64,000 nt of DNA, from the NCBI RefSeq assembly GCF_016811075.1, contig NZ_JAFBGL010000001.1, forward strand, positions 653,429 to 717,428, written 5' to 3'. The notes beneath the pieces are model-generated. The model saw nothing but the letters and a program-made list of their open reading frames with translations, had not been told where the DNA came from and did not search any database. The stretch's first letter is position 1; each line of letters opens with the position of its first letter. Positions 1 to 10,100 of this stretch are shown here, piece by piece. This DNA comes from Oceaniferula flava. Its GTDB lineage: Bacteria; Verrucomicrobiota; Verrucomicrobiia; Verrucomicrobiales; Akkermansiaceae. Both the position numbers and the translations under genes were made by a program.

Positions 1-2
1 AA

Positions 3-647
3 ACGAGCCGTGTCCGTCGGCCATTCTGGGTGAAGAAACTCAAGGCTCCGATTCTGCTCGCCCTGCTCATTGCCTTTTTCAACCAACTCTCCGGCATTAA
101 TGCGATCCTCTACTTCGCGCCCCGGATTTTTGAAATGACAGGGCTGGGGGAAAAAGCGGCGCTGCTGCAATCCACCGGCATCGGGGTGACCAACCTAGTG
201 TTCACCTTTGTGGGGCTGTGGATGATCGATCGGATGGGGCGTCGAGTGCTGCTCTACATCGGATCGGTCGGTTACATCCTCTCCCTGGGGCTGGTCGCCT
301 GGGCATTCCAGTCCGAGCACTACTCCATCGTGCCTGCCTGCATCTTCGCCTTCATCGCCGCCCACGCCATCGGTCAGGGGGCTGTGATCTGGGTATTCAT
401 CGCGGAAATTTTCCCCAATGAATACCGTGCCAGAGGGCAATCGCTCGGTTGCTCCACCCACTGGGTTTTCGCTGCCTTGCTGACCACCTTTTTCCCAAAA
501 ATGGTCACCGCCTTCGCTCCGGCCACCGTCTTCGCCTTCTTTGCCGGCATGATGGTGCTCCAGCTCATCTGGGTCTGGCTGATGGTGCCGGAAACCAAGG
601 GCATCAGCCTGGAAAGCCTGGAAGACGATCTCGTGGCGGAGCGATAG
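3..647 (+). CDS. MFS sugar porter, C-terminal half (5' end outside window)
   Basis: The reading frame is open to the left edge, so this is the 3' part of a longer gene; the GTG at 30 is an internal valine codon, not the start. The visible part starts in the cytoplasmic loop before TM7. TM7 carries the sugar-porter signature FNQLSGINAILYFAP. Five more hydrophobic helices follow, then the family's terminal PETKG motif and a short acidic tail (SLESLEDDL). Members of this family are inner-membrane sugar/H+ symporters or uniporters for hexoses or pentoses. The substrate cannot be read from this half. A strong hairpin follows the stop. Confidence 0.88.
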   Translation, partial: TSRVRRPFWVKKLKAPILLALLIAFFNQLSGINAILYFAPRIFEMTGLGEKAALLQSTGIGVTNLVFTFVGLWMIDRMGRRVLLYIGSVGYILSLGLVAWAFQSEHYSIVPACIFAFIAAHAIGQGAVIWVFIAEIFPNEYRARGQSLGCSTHWVFAALLTTFFPKMVTAFAPATVFAFFAGMMVLQLIWVWLMVPETKGISLESLEDDLVAER

Positions 648-657
648 GACGACAAAA

Positions 658-689
658 AAACGCCCCAGTTTTTTCAAACTGGAGCGTTT
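658..689. terminator. Bidirectional rho-independent terminator
   Basis: A 14-bp stem (AAACGCCCCAGTTT / AAACTGGAGCGTTT, one G-T pair) lies between the convergent MFS gene and tmRNA. On the minus strand it is followed by seven T residues (from 660 down), a good terminator for ssrA. On the plus strand it is followed by a short T run, so it could also end the MFS transcript. Confidence 0.8.
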
Positions 690-697
690 CTTGGAAA

Positions 698-1055
698 TGG
701 TGGAGGCGACGGGAGTTGAACCCGTGTCCTAGATGTCTTCTACTTGAGCTTCTACATGTTTAGCTGATGATAGGTGTTTAAGAAGACGTGTCGCTCACCA
801 GCGGCTAACGTTTTCCGATTAACCTGTTGAATCTCACCTTGGACCCGGTCACCCGATCCTTGGCCAGTCCACTGTTTTGGCGCCTTTTACCCTAGTGGAC
901 GTCGGGTAAATAGACGTTGCCGTCAATTAAGCAGCAAGTGCGAGCTCGTTAGAGTCTGCAATTAGTTTGTTTGAACGGCTTTTTTAAGAGGCCAACCGAT
1001 CAACCTCTACATGCGACCCATGTTTCCAACATCCAGTCGAAACCATGACGCCCCC
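698..1055 (-). ncRNA. ssrA: tmRNA (transfer-messenger RNA)
   Basis: The tmRNA ends are clear on the minus strand. The 5' end is GGGGGCG followed by the conserved GGTTTCGACTGGAT block. The 3' end has the T-arm GGGTTCAACTCCC and the acceptor strand CGCCTCC-A, with CCA encoded. The two acceptor strands pair over 7 bp. The tag frame, near 929-962, reads GCA GAC TCT AAC GAG CTC GCA CTT GCT GCT TAA, giving the degradation tag ADSNELALAA, which ends in the usual ALAA for ClpXP-type proteases. tmRNA with SmpB rescues stalled ribosomes and marks the incomplete product. The length of about 358 nt is normal for a one-piece tmRNA. Confidence 0.96.
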
Positions 1056-1130
1056 AAAAAGATGTCATCCTTCAGGAGATGGGGAGAAGGTGCTTCACAT
1101 TGGCGGATTTGCAAGTGGAAATTTGGGCAT

Positions 1131-1167
1131 AAAAAATCCCCCGATAGCGTGAGCTACGGGGGGATTT
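1131..1167 (-). terminator. Rho-independent terminator of the exported protein gene
   Basis: The inverted repeat AAATCCCCC / GGGGGATTT, extended by TAGC/GCTA near the loop, is followed on the minus strand by a run of T. It lies 24 bp after the stop of the minus-strand gene at 1191. Confidence 0.85.
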
Positions 1168-1190
1168 CGGAATATAGAACGGTTAATCGT

Positions 1191-1769
1191 TTAGTTGCGG
1201 ATGCTGGAGTTCATGATGGTATCGAGTTTACCATTCTTGAAACTGACCATTTTTCCCTGTTTACCGTCACCTGTTGGAAGGCTGACCTGCCAAGCGTGGT
1301 AAGGTTGATCTTTTTGACGCATTTCACTGCGAAGGTAGTAGCTGACGTAGACTTTCTTATCGGTAATAGGTGCGAAGCCCAGGGCTTCGAGAGCGGTCTT
1401 GGCTTTGCTAACGGAGTCTTCGATCAAGACCTCACTGGGAGCGGGGAGCTTGCTGAAGTCGAGGTCTTCAAAAATGCGCATCGAGCTTTTGTCTCGGGCG
1501 TAGTAGTTGGCCTTACCTTTGTCATCAACGCTGACGCTGTGCGTTTTATCGCCACCGTCGTAGAAGCTGAATGACCAGCGTTTGCGGGTGCCATCGTAGT
1601 TGCTGGACATTGAGTAGAGTTTCATCTTTTCACCCGCGGCGGCGATCGTCTCGTTCTTGAGTGCGATATCGAGGGCTTCCTTGGGGGTATTGACATCGGC
1701 CATAGCGGCTGTGGCCATGGCAAATGCGGCAAAACATGTGGTTGCGAGTTTGTGGGTTATTGTTTTCAT
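1191..1769 (-). CDS. Hypothetical exported protein
   Basis: Not recognised. The chosen ATG (1769) opens a classic signal peptide: a KTITHK basic start, a hydrophobic Ala/Met-rich core and a likely cut after AMA-D. An upstream alternative start would put seven residues in front of the basic region and fits less well. The mature part, about 170 residues, is soluble and mixed alpha/beta, rich in Lys, Ser and Tyr, with no cysteine or catalytic motif that I can name. The gene is monocistronic, with its own terminator downstream and another hairpin upstream. It is probably a periplasmic protein of unknown role. Confidence 0.7.
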   Translation of the reverse strand: MKTITHKLATTCFAAFAMATAAMADVNTPKEALDIALKNETIAAAGEKMKLYSMSSNYDGTRKRWSFSFYDGGDKTHSVSVDDKGKANYYARDKSSMRIFEDLDFSKLPAPSEVLIEDSVSKAKTALEALGFAPITDKKVYVSYYLRSEMRQKDQPYHAWQVSLPTGDGKQGKMVSFKNGKLDTIMNSSIRN

Positions 1770-1848
1770 AACGTATATTAGATTACACAAACGTTCGGAT
1801 TTCTAGCAAGACGTAATGACGAAAAAACTATTCATTATTTAGAATATA

Positions 1849-1890
1849 AAAGCCTCGCAAAGATGAATATGAAACTCATCTGCAAGGCTT
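1849..1890 (-). terminator. Probable terminator of ribBA
   Basis: A long stem-loop (arms AAGCCT..GCA..GATGA and TCATC..TGC AAGGCTT) sits 36 bp after the ribBA stop. On the minus strand it is followed by TTTTATATT. The U tract is imperfect, so termination is likely but not certain. Confidence 0.6.
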
Positions 1891-1925
1891 GGTGTGTTGG
1901 TTGTAAGTTATTTACTATGAATGTT

Positions 1926-3137
1926 TTACAGGGTGTGACCCATGCGGTCTTTTTTCGTCTGCAAATACTTCTGGTTGTGAGGATTGGCAGGTAAACTGAG
2001 CGGGATTTGCTCGATGATTTCGAGGTTGTAACCCTCGAGCCCGATCATTTTTTTCGGATTGTTGGTGAGCAGTTTGATCTTTCTGACGCCGAGATCGTAG
2101 AGGATTTGCGCCCCCATGCCGTAGTTCCGCAGGTCTTCGCCGTAGCCCAACTTTTCGTTGGCCTCGATGGTATCCAATCCTTGCTCTTGCAGCTTGTAGG
2201 CGTGGATTTTGGCGGGCAATCCGATGCCGCGTCCTTCCTGGCGAAGGTAGAGCAGGACGCCTCCTTCTTCGGCAATCTGGCGCATGGCCGCATCCAACTG
2301 GCCCCCGCAGTCACAACGCTGGGAGTGGAACACGTCACCGGTGAGGCATTCCGAGTGCACCCGCACGAGCGTCGGCTCATCGGGAGATATCTCACCCCGG
2401 GTGAACGCGAGGTGATGGCCGCCGCTGGTGGTGTCTTCGGCATCGACGTAGTAGAGGTGACAGTCGAACTTGCCGTAGTCGGTGGGCATGTCGATGGTCT
2501 CGCCGCGCTGCACCAGTTTTTCGGACCGGCGACGGAATTCAATCAGGTCGGCGATGGTGCAGGCTTTGAGTTGGTGGGTTTGTTGATACTCGCCGAGGTC
2601 ACCGGCGCGGGCCATGGTGCCGTCTTCGTTCATGATTTCGCAGATGACACCGGCCTCCGGCAGTCCGGCCATGCGGGCGAGATCCACGGCGGCTTCGGTG
2701 TGTCCGGCGCGGCGCAGCACCCCTCCGGGGATCGCTTGCAGGGGGAAGATGTGGCCCGGCTGGACAAAGGCATCTGCCTTCGCCTCGGGGTTCGCGAGCA
2801 GGTGAATGGCGCGCGCGCGGTCGGCGGCGGAGATGCCCGTGGTGACGCCTTCGGCGGCATCGATGGAAACGGTGAAGGCGGTCTTCATCGATTCCGTGTT
2901 GCGCGCGGTCATCGGCGGTAAATCCAGCTCGGTAGCGCGCTGGGCGGTGATGGGGGCACAGATCAGGCCGCGACCGTGATTGGCCATGAAGGCGATGATT
3001 TCAGGGGTCACCATGGAAGCGGCGGCCACGAGGTCGGCCTCATTTTCGCGGCCGGGGTCGTCGGTGACGATGACCATTTTGCCAGCGGCAATTTCGGAGA
3101 TGATCTCATCGATGGGATGGAGTGTGAGTGAGGACAT
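1926..3137 (-). CDS. ribBA: Bifunctional 3,4-dihydroxy-2-butanone 4-phosphate synthase / GTP cyclohydrolase II
   Basis: This protein supplies both precursors of riboflavin in the cytoplasm. Residues 1-200 are the RibB domain, with DDPGRENEADLV (metal-binding acidic loop), FTVSIDA, the GHIFPL loop and HTEAAVDL. Residues 205-400 are the RibA domain, with the catalytic zinc site as C-x10-C-x-C (CLTGDVFHSQRCDC), RQEGRGIGL and LTNNPKK. Length (403) is normal for the fused enzyme. It starts 25 bp after the MscS gene, so the two are probably cotranscribed. That gap is too short for an FMN riboswitch, so flavin control at this site is not evident. Confidence 0.97.
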   Translation of the reverse strand: MSSLTLHPIDEIISEIAAGKMVIVTDDPGRENEADLVAAASMVTPEIIAFMANHGRGLICAPITAQRATELDLPPMTARNTESMKTAFTVSIDAAEGVTTGISAADRARAIHLLANPEAKADAFVQPGHIFPLQAIPGGVLRRAGHTEAAVDLARMAGLPEAGVICEIMNEDGTMARAGDLGEYQQTHQLKACTIADLIEFRRRSEKLVQRGETIDMPTDYGKFDCHLYYVDAEDTTSGGHHLAFTRGEISPDEPTLVRVHSECLTGDVFHSQRCDCGGQLDAAMRQIAEEGGVLLYLRQEGRGIGLPAKIHAYKLQEQGLDTIEANEKLGYGEDLRNYGMGAQILYDLGVRKIKLLTNNPKKMIGLEGYNLEIIEQIPLSLPANPHNQKYLQTKKDRMGHTL

Positions 3138-3162
3138 GTTCTGTAGAATTTGGAAAATGGAG

Positions 3163-4488
3163 TTAGGAAATGGGATCTTTCGCTGGTGGGGCCGTCAGGG
3201 TGAGGCTGTGGCCGGATTTGATATGGAGATCGCGCTGCGGGAAGGGGATCTCGATTTCGTGCTCTTTGAAGGCCTTCCAGACAGCGAGCAGCACTTCGGA
3301 GCGAATGTTGCTGACCCCCTGAGGCGCGTCATCAATCCAGAAGCGCACCTGAAGATCAATCGAAGAATCACCGAATCCCATCAGCAGGCAGTTGGGTTCG
3401 GGGTCATTGAGCACCCGGGGCAGCGAGCGGACTGCCTTTTTGCAGATCTCAATGGCTTCCGGCACATCGGTGGCGTAGGAGACGCCGACGTCTGCTTTGA
3501 TGCGGACAATGCGATCGGTGAACGACCAGTTGACCACCTTATTGGTTACAAAGTCCTCGTTCGGGATGAGGATCTCTTTGCGGTCGCGGGTGATCACCGA
3601 GATGTAGCGGGTGCGGATGGAATTGATCCAGCCGAAGGTGCCGTCGATTTCGATAACGTCGCCCGGCTTGATCGATTTATCCAGCAGGATGATTACGCCG
3701 GAGACCAGGTTGGAGATGACCTTTTGCAGACCAAAACCAAGACCGAGACCCAGGGCTCCGGAGAATACGGCCAGACCACCGAGCGGGACGCCGCCAATTT
3801 TCAAGGCCCAGATGCAGGCGCCGAAGTAGAGTAAAATTCGCGACCCCTTACCGATCAGCACCTTGATCGACGGGGGGATGTCGCTGCGTGGTTTGACCAC
3901 GGCATCGATGAAGCGGGTGGAAAGCCCGACCAGCCAGAGCAGCAGAAACAGGGCGGCGATGCCGGCTGTGATCGACCACAGGTTAATCTCGATGCTACCC
4001 AGCGGCAGGCGGATGTTTTGCAATGCCTGGCTGAGCGGGGTCAACCAGCCAAAGAGGTGTAGGGCGAAAATGAAAAGCATGGCGCCACCGAGCAGTCGAG
4101 GCGCGGCCCGGCCTTTCGACAGAGCGGTGGCAAACTGATAGATGACAAAGGCGGTGACCAGCAGGGCGGTGGTGTAAATGTAGCCACTGGGCACGGGGGC
4201 AAGGCCCTTGGCGACCTGACTGGCCGACCAATTTATCCGCGCCGACCAAGTGATCCACAGCAGGAAGCAGGTCAGCGCCGGCACGCCATTGATGCCCTTG
4301 CCAAGTTCAAAGAAGCGGGTGACGAACTTCTGGCAGACCGAGCCTGGGGCGAACAGGGTTCTGCGAATCAGGTGGGTGCCCACTACGCCACCAGCCGCAC
4401 AGAGAATGATGACCGCCCACTGCCAGTAATCCTGGCGGTCGTTGACGAGGGCAAAGAGGGTGCTCTTGATGGCTTCGAGGTCGATCAT
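3163..4488 (-). CDS. Mechanosensitive ion channel, MscS family
   Basis: The protein has several N-terminal membrane helices (about residues 15-200), then the MscS pore helix with its glycine ladder (LGLGFGLQKVISNLVSG) and the beta domain start DKSIKPGDVIEIDGTFG. A soluble alpha/beta C-terminal domain follows. The family opens under membrane tension and releases solutes during osmotic downshock. At about 441 residues it is longer than E. coli MscS, with two or three extra N-terminal helices. I prefer the ATG at 4488; the upstream TTG at 4521 is nearly at the sdaA stop. It lies between sdaA and ribBA on the same strand. Confidence 0.9.
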   Translation of the reverse strand: MIDLEAIKSTLFALVNDRQDYWQWAVIILCAAGGVVGTHLIRRTLFAPGSVCQKFVTRFFELGKGINGVPALTCFLLWITWSARINWSASQVAKGLAPVPSGYIYTTALLVTAFVIYQFATALSKGRAAPRLLGGAMLFIFALHLFGWLTPLSQALQNIRLPLGSIEINLWSITAGIAALFLLLWLVGLSTRFIDAVVKPRSDIPPSIKVLIGKGSRILLYFGACIWALKIGGVPLGGLAVFSGALGLGLGFGLQKVISNLVSGVIILLDKSIKPGDVIEIDGTFGWINSIRTRYISVITRDRKEILIPNEDFVTNKVVNWSFTDRIVRIKADVGVSYATDVPEAIEICKKAVRSLPRVLNDPEPNCLLMGFGDSSIDLQVRFWIDDAPQGVSNIRSEVLLAVWKAFKEHEIEIPFPQRDLHIKSGHSLTLTAPPAKDPIS

Positions 4489-4531
4489 CGGGGTGGTGAA
4501 CACTAGGTGCTGACGTGGCAAATAGCGAGTT

Positions 4532-5923
<1,392 letters not shown>

Positions 5924-5933
5924 TACAAAAAAG

Positions 5934-6425
5934 CTAGGCGGGATCGATTTCTTCCAAAGCACTGAACACGGGACCTGGCACGTAGCGGCGGACCGTTTCC
6001 TGCCAACCAGCCGGGCCGATCAGACTCTTAACCATGCTGGACGAGAGTTCGGCGATATCGCGTGGAGGCATCAGGAAGGTGGTGGTGATGTTGGGCGCCA
6101 TATCGGCATTGATGTGGCGCATCACACGCTCGTATTCGTAATCGTCCGCCGCCCGGATGCCACGCAGGATATACTGGGCACCGACTTCGCGGGCGTAATC
6201 GACCAAATAACGATTATTGAACTCGGAAATCGTGAGTCGCTCGCAGGAAGGAATCGATTCCCGCAGCAGTTGCAAGCGTTCGTCCACGCTGAAGCTATAA
6301 TTCTTGGCTGGGTTGCTTCCGATAGCGACATAGAGTCGATCGAAGAGTTCCAGGCCCTGTTTGATCATCCAGAGGTGACCATTGGTGGGGGGATCAAAAG
6401 ATCCGGCGTAGACGGCGGTGCGCAT
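5934..6425 (-). CDS. coaD: Phosphopantetheine adenylyltransferase
   Basis: It transfers AMP from ATP to 4'-phosphopantetheine, the penultimate step of coenzyme A synthesis. The nucleotidyltransferase fold is plain: YAGSFDPPTNGH (the T/HxGH motif), AIGSNPAKNYSFS, the LRGIR loop and SSSMVK near residue 130. The length of 163 residues is typical. It sits 34 bp downstream of the TPR gene and 10 bp upstream of sdaA, on the same strand. Confidence 0.97.
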   Translation of the reverse strand: MRTAVYAGSFDPPTNGHLWMIKQGLELFDRLYVAIGSNPAKNYSFSVDERLQLLRESIPSCERLTISEFNNRYLVDYAREVGAQYILRGIRAADDYEYERVMRHINADMAPNITTTFLMPPRDIAELSSSMVKSLIGPAGWQETVRRYVPGPVFSALEEIDPA

Positions 6426-6459
6426 GAGAACGTGTTAGGTAGGTGTGATGGATGCTGGT

Positions 6460-9084
6460 TTAGTCTTCCCAGATCATGTGAGTTTTCGCGAGATTGTTGG
6501 CGCGCTTGGCCGCTTCCTCCGCGCGGGGGCCTTTGAACGTGGCGATACGGCGGGCGAATTTCACCGCAGCCTCCCAGCGTTTGTCGCTTTCCAACATGGC
6601 GAGGGCCTTGAATCCACAGCGGTAGAACCATAGCCATTCGACTTCGTTCAGGGGCAGAACTTGACCGGCATCAGCCTGGATAATGACATCAATGTAGGAG
6701 TCCAGAGCCTTGCCGCGTTGTTTGTTGCTTTCGTAAGTCTGGCCTCGGAGGAAATGAATACGGTTATGCCATGCCAGTGGCAGGTTTTTTTCCGCGAGGA
6801 GGTCGTTGTAAATGGCGATGGCTTGATCGTATTTCGCACTATCGGTTGACCCCTGACGGTGCAAGCAGTCGGCTAACAGCACGCCGGCAGCCCGACGGAT
6901 GGAAGGGTCCTTAGCCTTTTGCAGCGGAGCCAAGGTCTTCTCGGCTTTCTCATACTGGCGTAGGTCGATCAGCACCCGGCTCTGCTGAATGCGAGCTTCA
7001 GTGGCGAGCGGGTGATCGCTTTCGATGATCTGTTGGAACATCGAAATGCTCTCTTCCCGGGCCTGGGAGGTGCCTCCCAAGCGAGCAGCCATGGCGGCGT
7101 AAAACTCGGCGTAAGGTTTGTAGGGGCTGTCAGGATATTTGGCGGCAACCTCTTGGAAAATCCGGCGTGCCTTGTTGAAATCCTCGTTGTGATAGTGAGC
7201 CTCGCCCATCTTCACCATCATGCTGGGCAGGTAGAGGCTGTCTTTGAATTTGCGAATGAAGCTTTCGGCAATCTTGGCTGCGGCCGGCCAGTTCTGGATC
7301 AACTCCTCGGCACGGATAGCGATGCGGGCGATGGTGTGCAGGTCTTCCTGGGTGGTGAGTCGACTGCGAATGATCTCGAGGTGGGCCTTGGCCAGCTCCA
7401 CGTCCGGGGGGCTGATATCGACACAGGCAGATGCCAGAGCGAGGTGGGCTTCGTTCACTCGCGGATGGTCCGGGTGCGCCATGATGAAACTATCCAGATC
7501 GCTTCGGCCGGCGATGTCACCCTGGCTACATTTCCACAAGGCTCGCTCGAGTGTTAATGAGGTCAGGATTTTTTGGTCCTGGGTGGAGGCTGCGATTTTG
7601 TCGAAACTCTTCAGATTGCTGGAAAGCAGTGACATCACACCGGCATTGATGCTGGCGGCGGAGGCGATGTCCGACGAGGCGGATTCGAGCGCAAAGTTAA
7701 ATGCCGGCAGAGCCTGCTTCGGTTGGCCGGCCTTGGCTAACAGCAGTCCACGAAGAAAGCTCGCTTGATCTTTGAGGCGCGGGGAGAAGGCGATTTTTTC
7801 CATCACCTCGAGCGTGTAAGTCGCCAGCTCCGGTTGATTACGTTTGAGATGGAGGTAAGCGGTGTCGAGCAGTGAGGCCGATGATAGGCGCATGTAGAGC
7901 TCGTTGGCGTAGATGTTGTGGGAAAACTGGATGGCTCGCAATCGCGTCAGTAAGGCCAGGGCCTTGAGGTGGTTGTTCGGATCGGCCGAACGCGCGAGCA
8001 GTTTGGCCCGATAGTAGAGCGAGAGGGTGATCCGATCGCTGTAGGCGGTGGTGGAGGGAGTTTGGATGGGGATGGCATCGGCGCTGGCGCCGGCGAGGTA
8101 GAGGGGATTATCGAGCACCGGTGCCTCATCGCTCCATTCACGCAGCTTGACCAAGGTGGGGTGATCCATGGGGACTTCTTCAGGCAGGAGACGAATCAAG
8201 CGCAGGAACAGCGGCTGCAGGACTGAGGAGTCGGGGTGATCGGTGATGTATTGCACCAGGGTGGCGATGGCTTTGTCATTTTGCTCACTCGCGGCCTGGG
8301 CGTCGGCGAGTCCCAGCACGCAGGCGCGGAAGATGCGCTCGCTGAGGTGGTCCGGGGCGGTGATTAACGACTGAAAACGATTGATGGCCTCCTCGGCCTT
8401 GCCCTCGCTGAGCTGCTTTCGGGCATTCAAATACTCCTTCAATTTCGCGGCGCCGGAATTTTGCTCATCGACTCGGTTCAGAGCTTCCTCGGCGGCTTCA
8501 AAGTGGCCGAGGTTGATGTGGATCTCGGCGGCGAGCAGGTTGGCGGTGTTGCGGATTTCGGGGTGCTTGGATTGATCCAAGGCGGTGAGTGTGGCAGTTG
8601 CGGCGGAGGTTTGGTTCAGTGCCAGCTGGATGCGGGCGCGAGCGAGTTGGGTTTCACTGAATTGGGCATGAGTCTTGGGCACCTCGGCGAGAGCGGCTTC
8701 TGCTTCTTGGTAGCGGCCCAACGATGCAAGCGCTTCCGCTTTCCAAACGACGGCAGATGAAACCTCGGCAAGCTTCTCACTATTCAGGATTTTCAGCGCT
8801 TCTTCGGCCTGCAATCGGGTGCCTTGCTGGGAGAGGCTGGAGCGGATCAATGCCTCGGCGAGGGCCAATGAAGTATATGCTCTGGCGTCCTCCCCGAGCT
8901 TTGCTTGATCGAGCACGGTGCGGAATTTTTGGATCGCAATGTCCGCCAGTTGACCATCCATCGCCTTGGCCCCTTCCTGATAGGTCGCATTTTTGGCCAG
9001 CTCACGCATCGCCTTAGATTGACTGGGCGCGGCGGTGAGTGAGATGGTCAGCAGGCTGATCAGGATGAGAAGTCGCAGAAGCAC
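6460..9084 (-). CDS. Large exported tetratricopeptide-repeat protein
   Basis: The protein has 874 residues. The GTG start opens a signal peptide (LLRLLILISLLTISLTAAPSQS). The rest is almost entirely helix-turn-helix pairs of TPR type, with the usual A/G-Y/F-A spacing; clear examples lie near residues 595-700 (YHNEDFNKARRIFQEVAAKYPDSP, here given as YHNEDFNKARRIF and KYPDSP) and at the C-terminus. Such proteins are periplasmic or outer-membrane scaffolds. Repeats ending in YPDSPY resemble those of BamD/YbgF-type envelope proteins. No catalytic domain is seen. No partner can be assigned; neighbours are coaD (34 bp downstream) and divergent thiL. Confidence 0.8.
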   Translation of the reverse strand: MLLRLLILISLLTISLTAAPSQSKAMRELAKNATYQEGAKAMDGQLADIAIQKFRTVLDQAKLGEDARAYTSLALAEALIRSSLSQQGTRLQAEEALKILNSEKLAEVSSAVVWKAEALASLGRYQEAEAALAEVPKTHAQFSETQLARARIQLALNQTSAATATLTALDQSKHPEIRNTANLLAAEIHINLGHFEAAEEALNRVDEQNSGAAKLKEYLNARKQLSEGKAEEAINRFQSLITAPDHLSERIFRACVLGLADAQAASEQNDKAIATLVQYITDHPDSSVLQPLFLRLIRLLPEEVPMDHPTLVKLREWSDEAPVLDNPLYLAGASADAIPIQTPSTTAYSDRITLSLYYRAKLLARSADPNNHLKALALLTRLRAIQFSHNIYANELYMRLSSASLLDTAYLHLKRNQPELATYTLEVMEKIAFSPRLKDQASFLRGLLLAKAGQPKQALPAFNFALESASSDIASAASINAGVMSLLSSNLKSFDKIAASTQDQKILTSLTLERALWKCSQGDIAGRSDLDSFIMAHPDHPRVNEAHLALASACVDISPPDVELAKAHLEIIRSRLTTQEDLHTIARIAIRAEELIQNWPAAAKIAESFIRKFKDSLYLPSMMVKMGEAHYHNEDFNKARRIFQEVAAKYPDSPYKPYAEFYAAMAARLGGTSQAREESISMFQQIIESDHPLATEARIQQSRVLIDLRQYEKAEKTLAPLQKAKDPSIRRAAGVLLADCLHRQGSTDSAKYDQAIAIYNDLLAEKNLPLAWHNRIHFLRGQTYESNKQRGKALDSYIDVIIQADAGQVLPLNEVEWLWFYRCGFKALAMLESDKRWEAAVKFARRIATFKGPRAEEAAKRANNLAKTHMIWED

Positions 9085-9200
9085 AAACGCATTATGCTTT
9101 ATTTTGGGCAGAATTACAGGATTTGTTCGTGGAAAATAATGATCGATTTACGAGGAATTGTTTTGGGTTCCAACCAATTTTCACCTGCAATGGCGGCGAT

Positions 9201-10100
9201 ATGAAACAACTCACAGACATCGGTGAAGATGCGTTGATTGCCCGACTGGTGCGAGACCTGGAATCGGGTGCCGATGTGGTGACCGGACCGGGCGACGACT
9301 GTGCGGTGGTGGACATCGGACATGCCGACCGGTATCAACTTTTAAAAACCGACTGTCTGGTGGAGGGGGTGCATTATCTCGCCGATGCCGAGGCTGAAAA
9401 AGTAGGTTGGAAAGCGATCGCCAGAGTGGTCAGCGATTTTGCCGCAATGGGTGGCACGCCTTCGCAACTTCTGGTCACCCTGGTGATGCCCGGTGGGCAA
9501 TCGGTGGACTATCTCGAGCAGCTGTATCGCGGCATGCAGCAATGCGCGGCGCAATTCGGTGCGGTGATCAGCGGAGGTGAAACCAGTTCCGTGCCGACCG
9601 GTTCAGCCGCGGTGATCTCGGTCGCCGGCACCGGCTGGGTGCGCAAAGACCAGTTGGTTTTGCGCAGTGGTGGGCAGGTAGGCGACCTGGTGATGGTGAC
9701 TGGCTTGTTAGGTGGCTCCATCCGTGGAAAACACCTCAGCTTCACACCGCGTGTCACTGAGGCGGCGTGGCTGGCCGAATACTTTCCGCTGCACGCGATG
9801 ATGGATCTCTCCGATGGGGTGGCGAAGGATTTACCCCGACTCGCGACCATGAGTGGCTGCGGATTTATCATTCGGGAGGATCAGGTGCCCTGTTCGGAAA
9901 ACGTCGACGTGGCGGCAGCCTTGGGAGATGGCGAAGACTACGAGCTGCTGTTCACGATCGCTCCCGATCATTTGGAGCGACTGCAGAGTGAGTGGGGGCG
10001 GCAATTTCCCGATCTCGCCCTCAGTGTGTTGGGTGAACTGACTGTGGCAGAGGTAGGGATTCAGTCGGAGGCTGGCGGCTGGGAACATTTCACATCCTGA
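9201..10100 (+). CDS. thiL: Thiamine-monophosphate kinase
   Basis: It phosphorylates thiamine monophosphate to the active cofactor thiamine diphosphate. It belongs to the AIR synthase/PurM-like fold. Visible motifs are VVTGPGDDCAVVD (N-terminal metal/ATP loop), KTDCLVEGVHY, VSDFAAMGGTP, MMDLSDGVAKDLPRLA and GDGEDYELLFT. The ATG at 9201 gives the normal start MKQLTDIGEDALI; the longer frame from 9123 adds a non-homologous leader. Its last 40 bp overlap tail-to-tail the 3' end of the convergent Lgt-like gene. Confidence 0.95.
   Translation: MKQLTDIGEDALIARLVRDLESGADVVTGPGDDCAVVDIGHADRYQLLKTDCLVEGVHYLADAEAEKVGWKAIARVVSDFAAMGGTPSQLLVTLVMPGGQSVDYLEQLYRGMQQCAAQFGAVISGGETSSVPTGSAAVISVAGTGWVRKDQLVLRSGGQVGDLVMVTGLLGGSIRGKHLSFTPRVTEAAWLAEYFPLHAMMDLSDGVAKDLPRLATMSGCGFIIREDQVPCSENVDVAAALGDGEDYELLFTIAPDHLERLQSEWGRQFPDLALSVLGELTVAEVGIQSEAGGWEHFTS

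Noticed and set aside
2007..2921. 304-residue open frame antisense to ribBA
   Set aside because: It mirrors the codons of a certain gene and shows no domain; G+C-rich genes give such shadows.
3138..3162. FMN riboswitch before ribBA
   Set aside because: Only 25 bp separate ribBA from the preceding gene; no room and no conserved elements.
9101..9200. TPP riboswitch before thiL
   Set aside because: The leader is short and lacks the conserved CUGAGA and ACCUGA-type segments.
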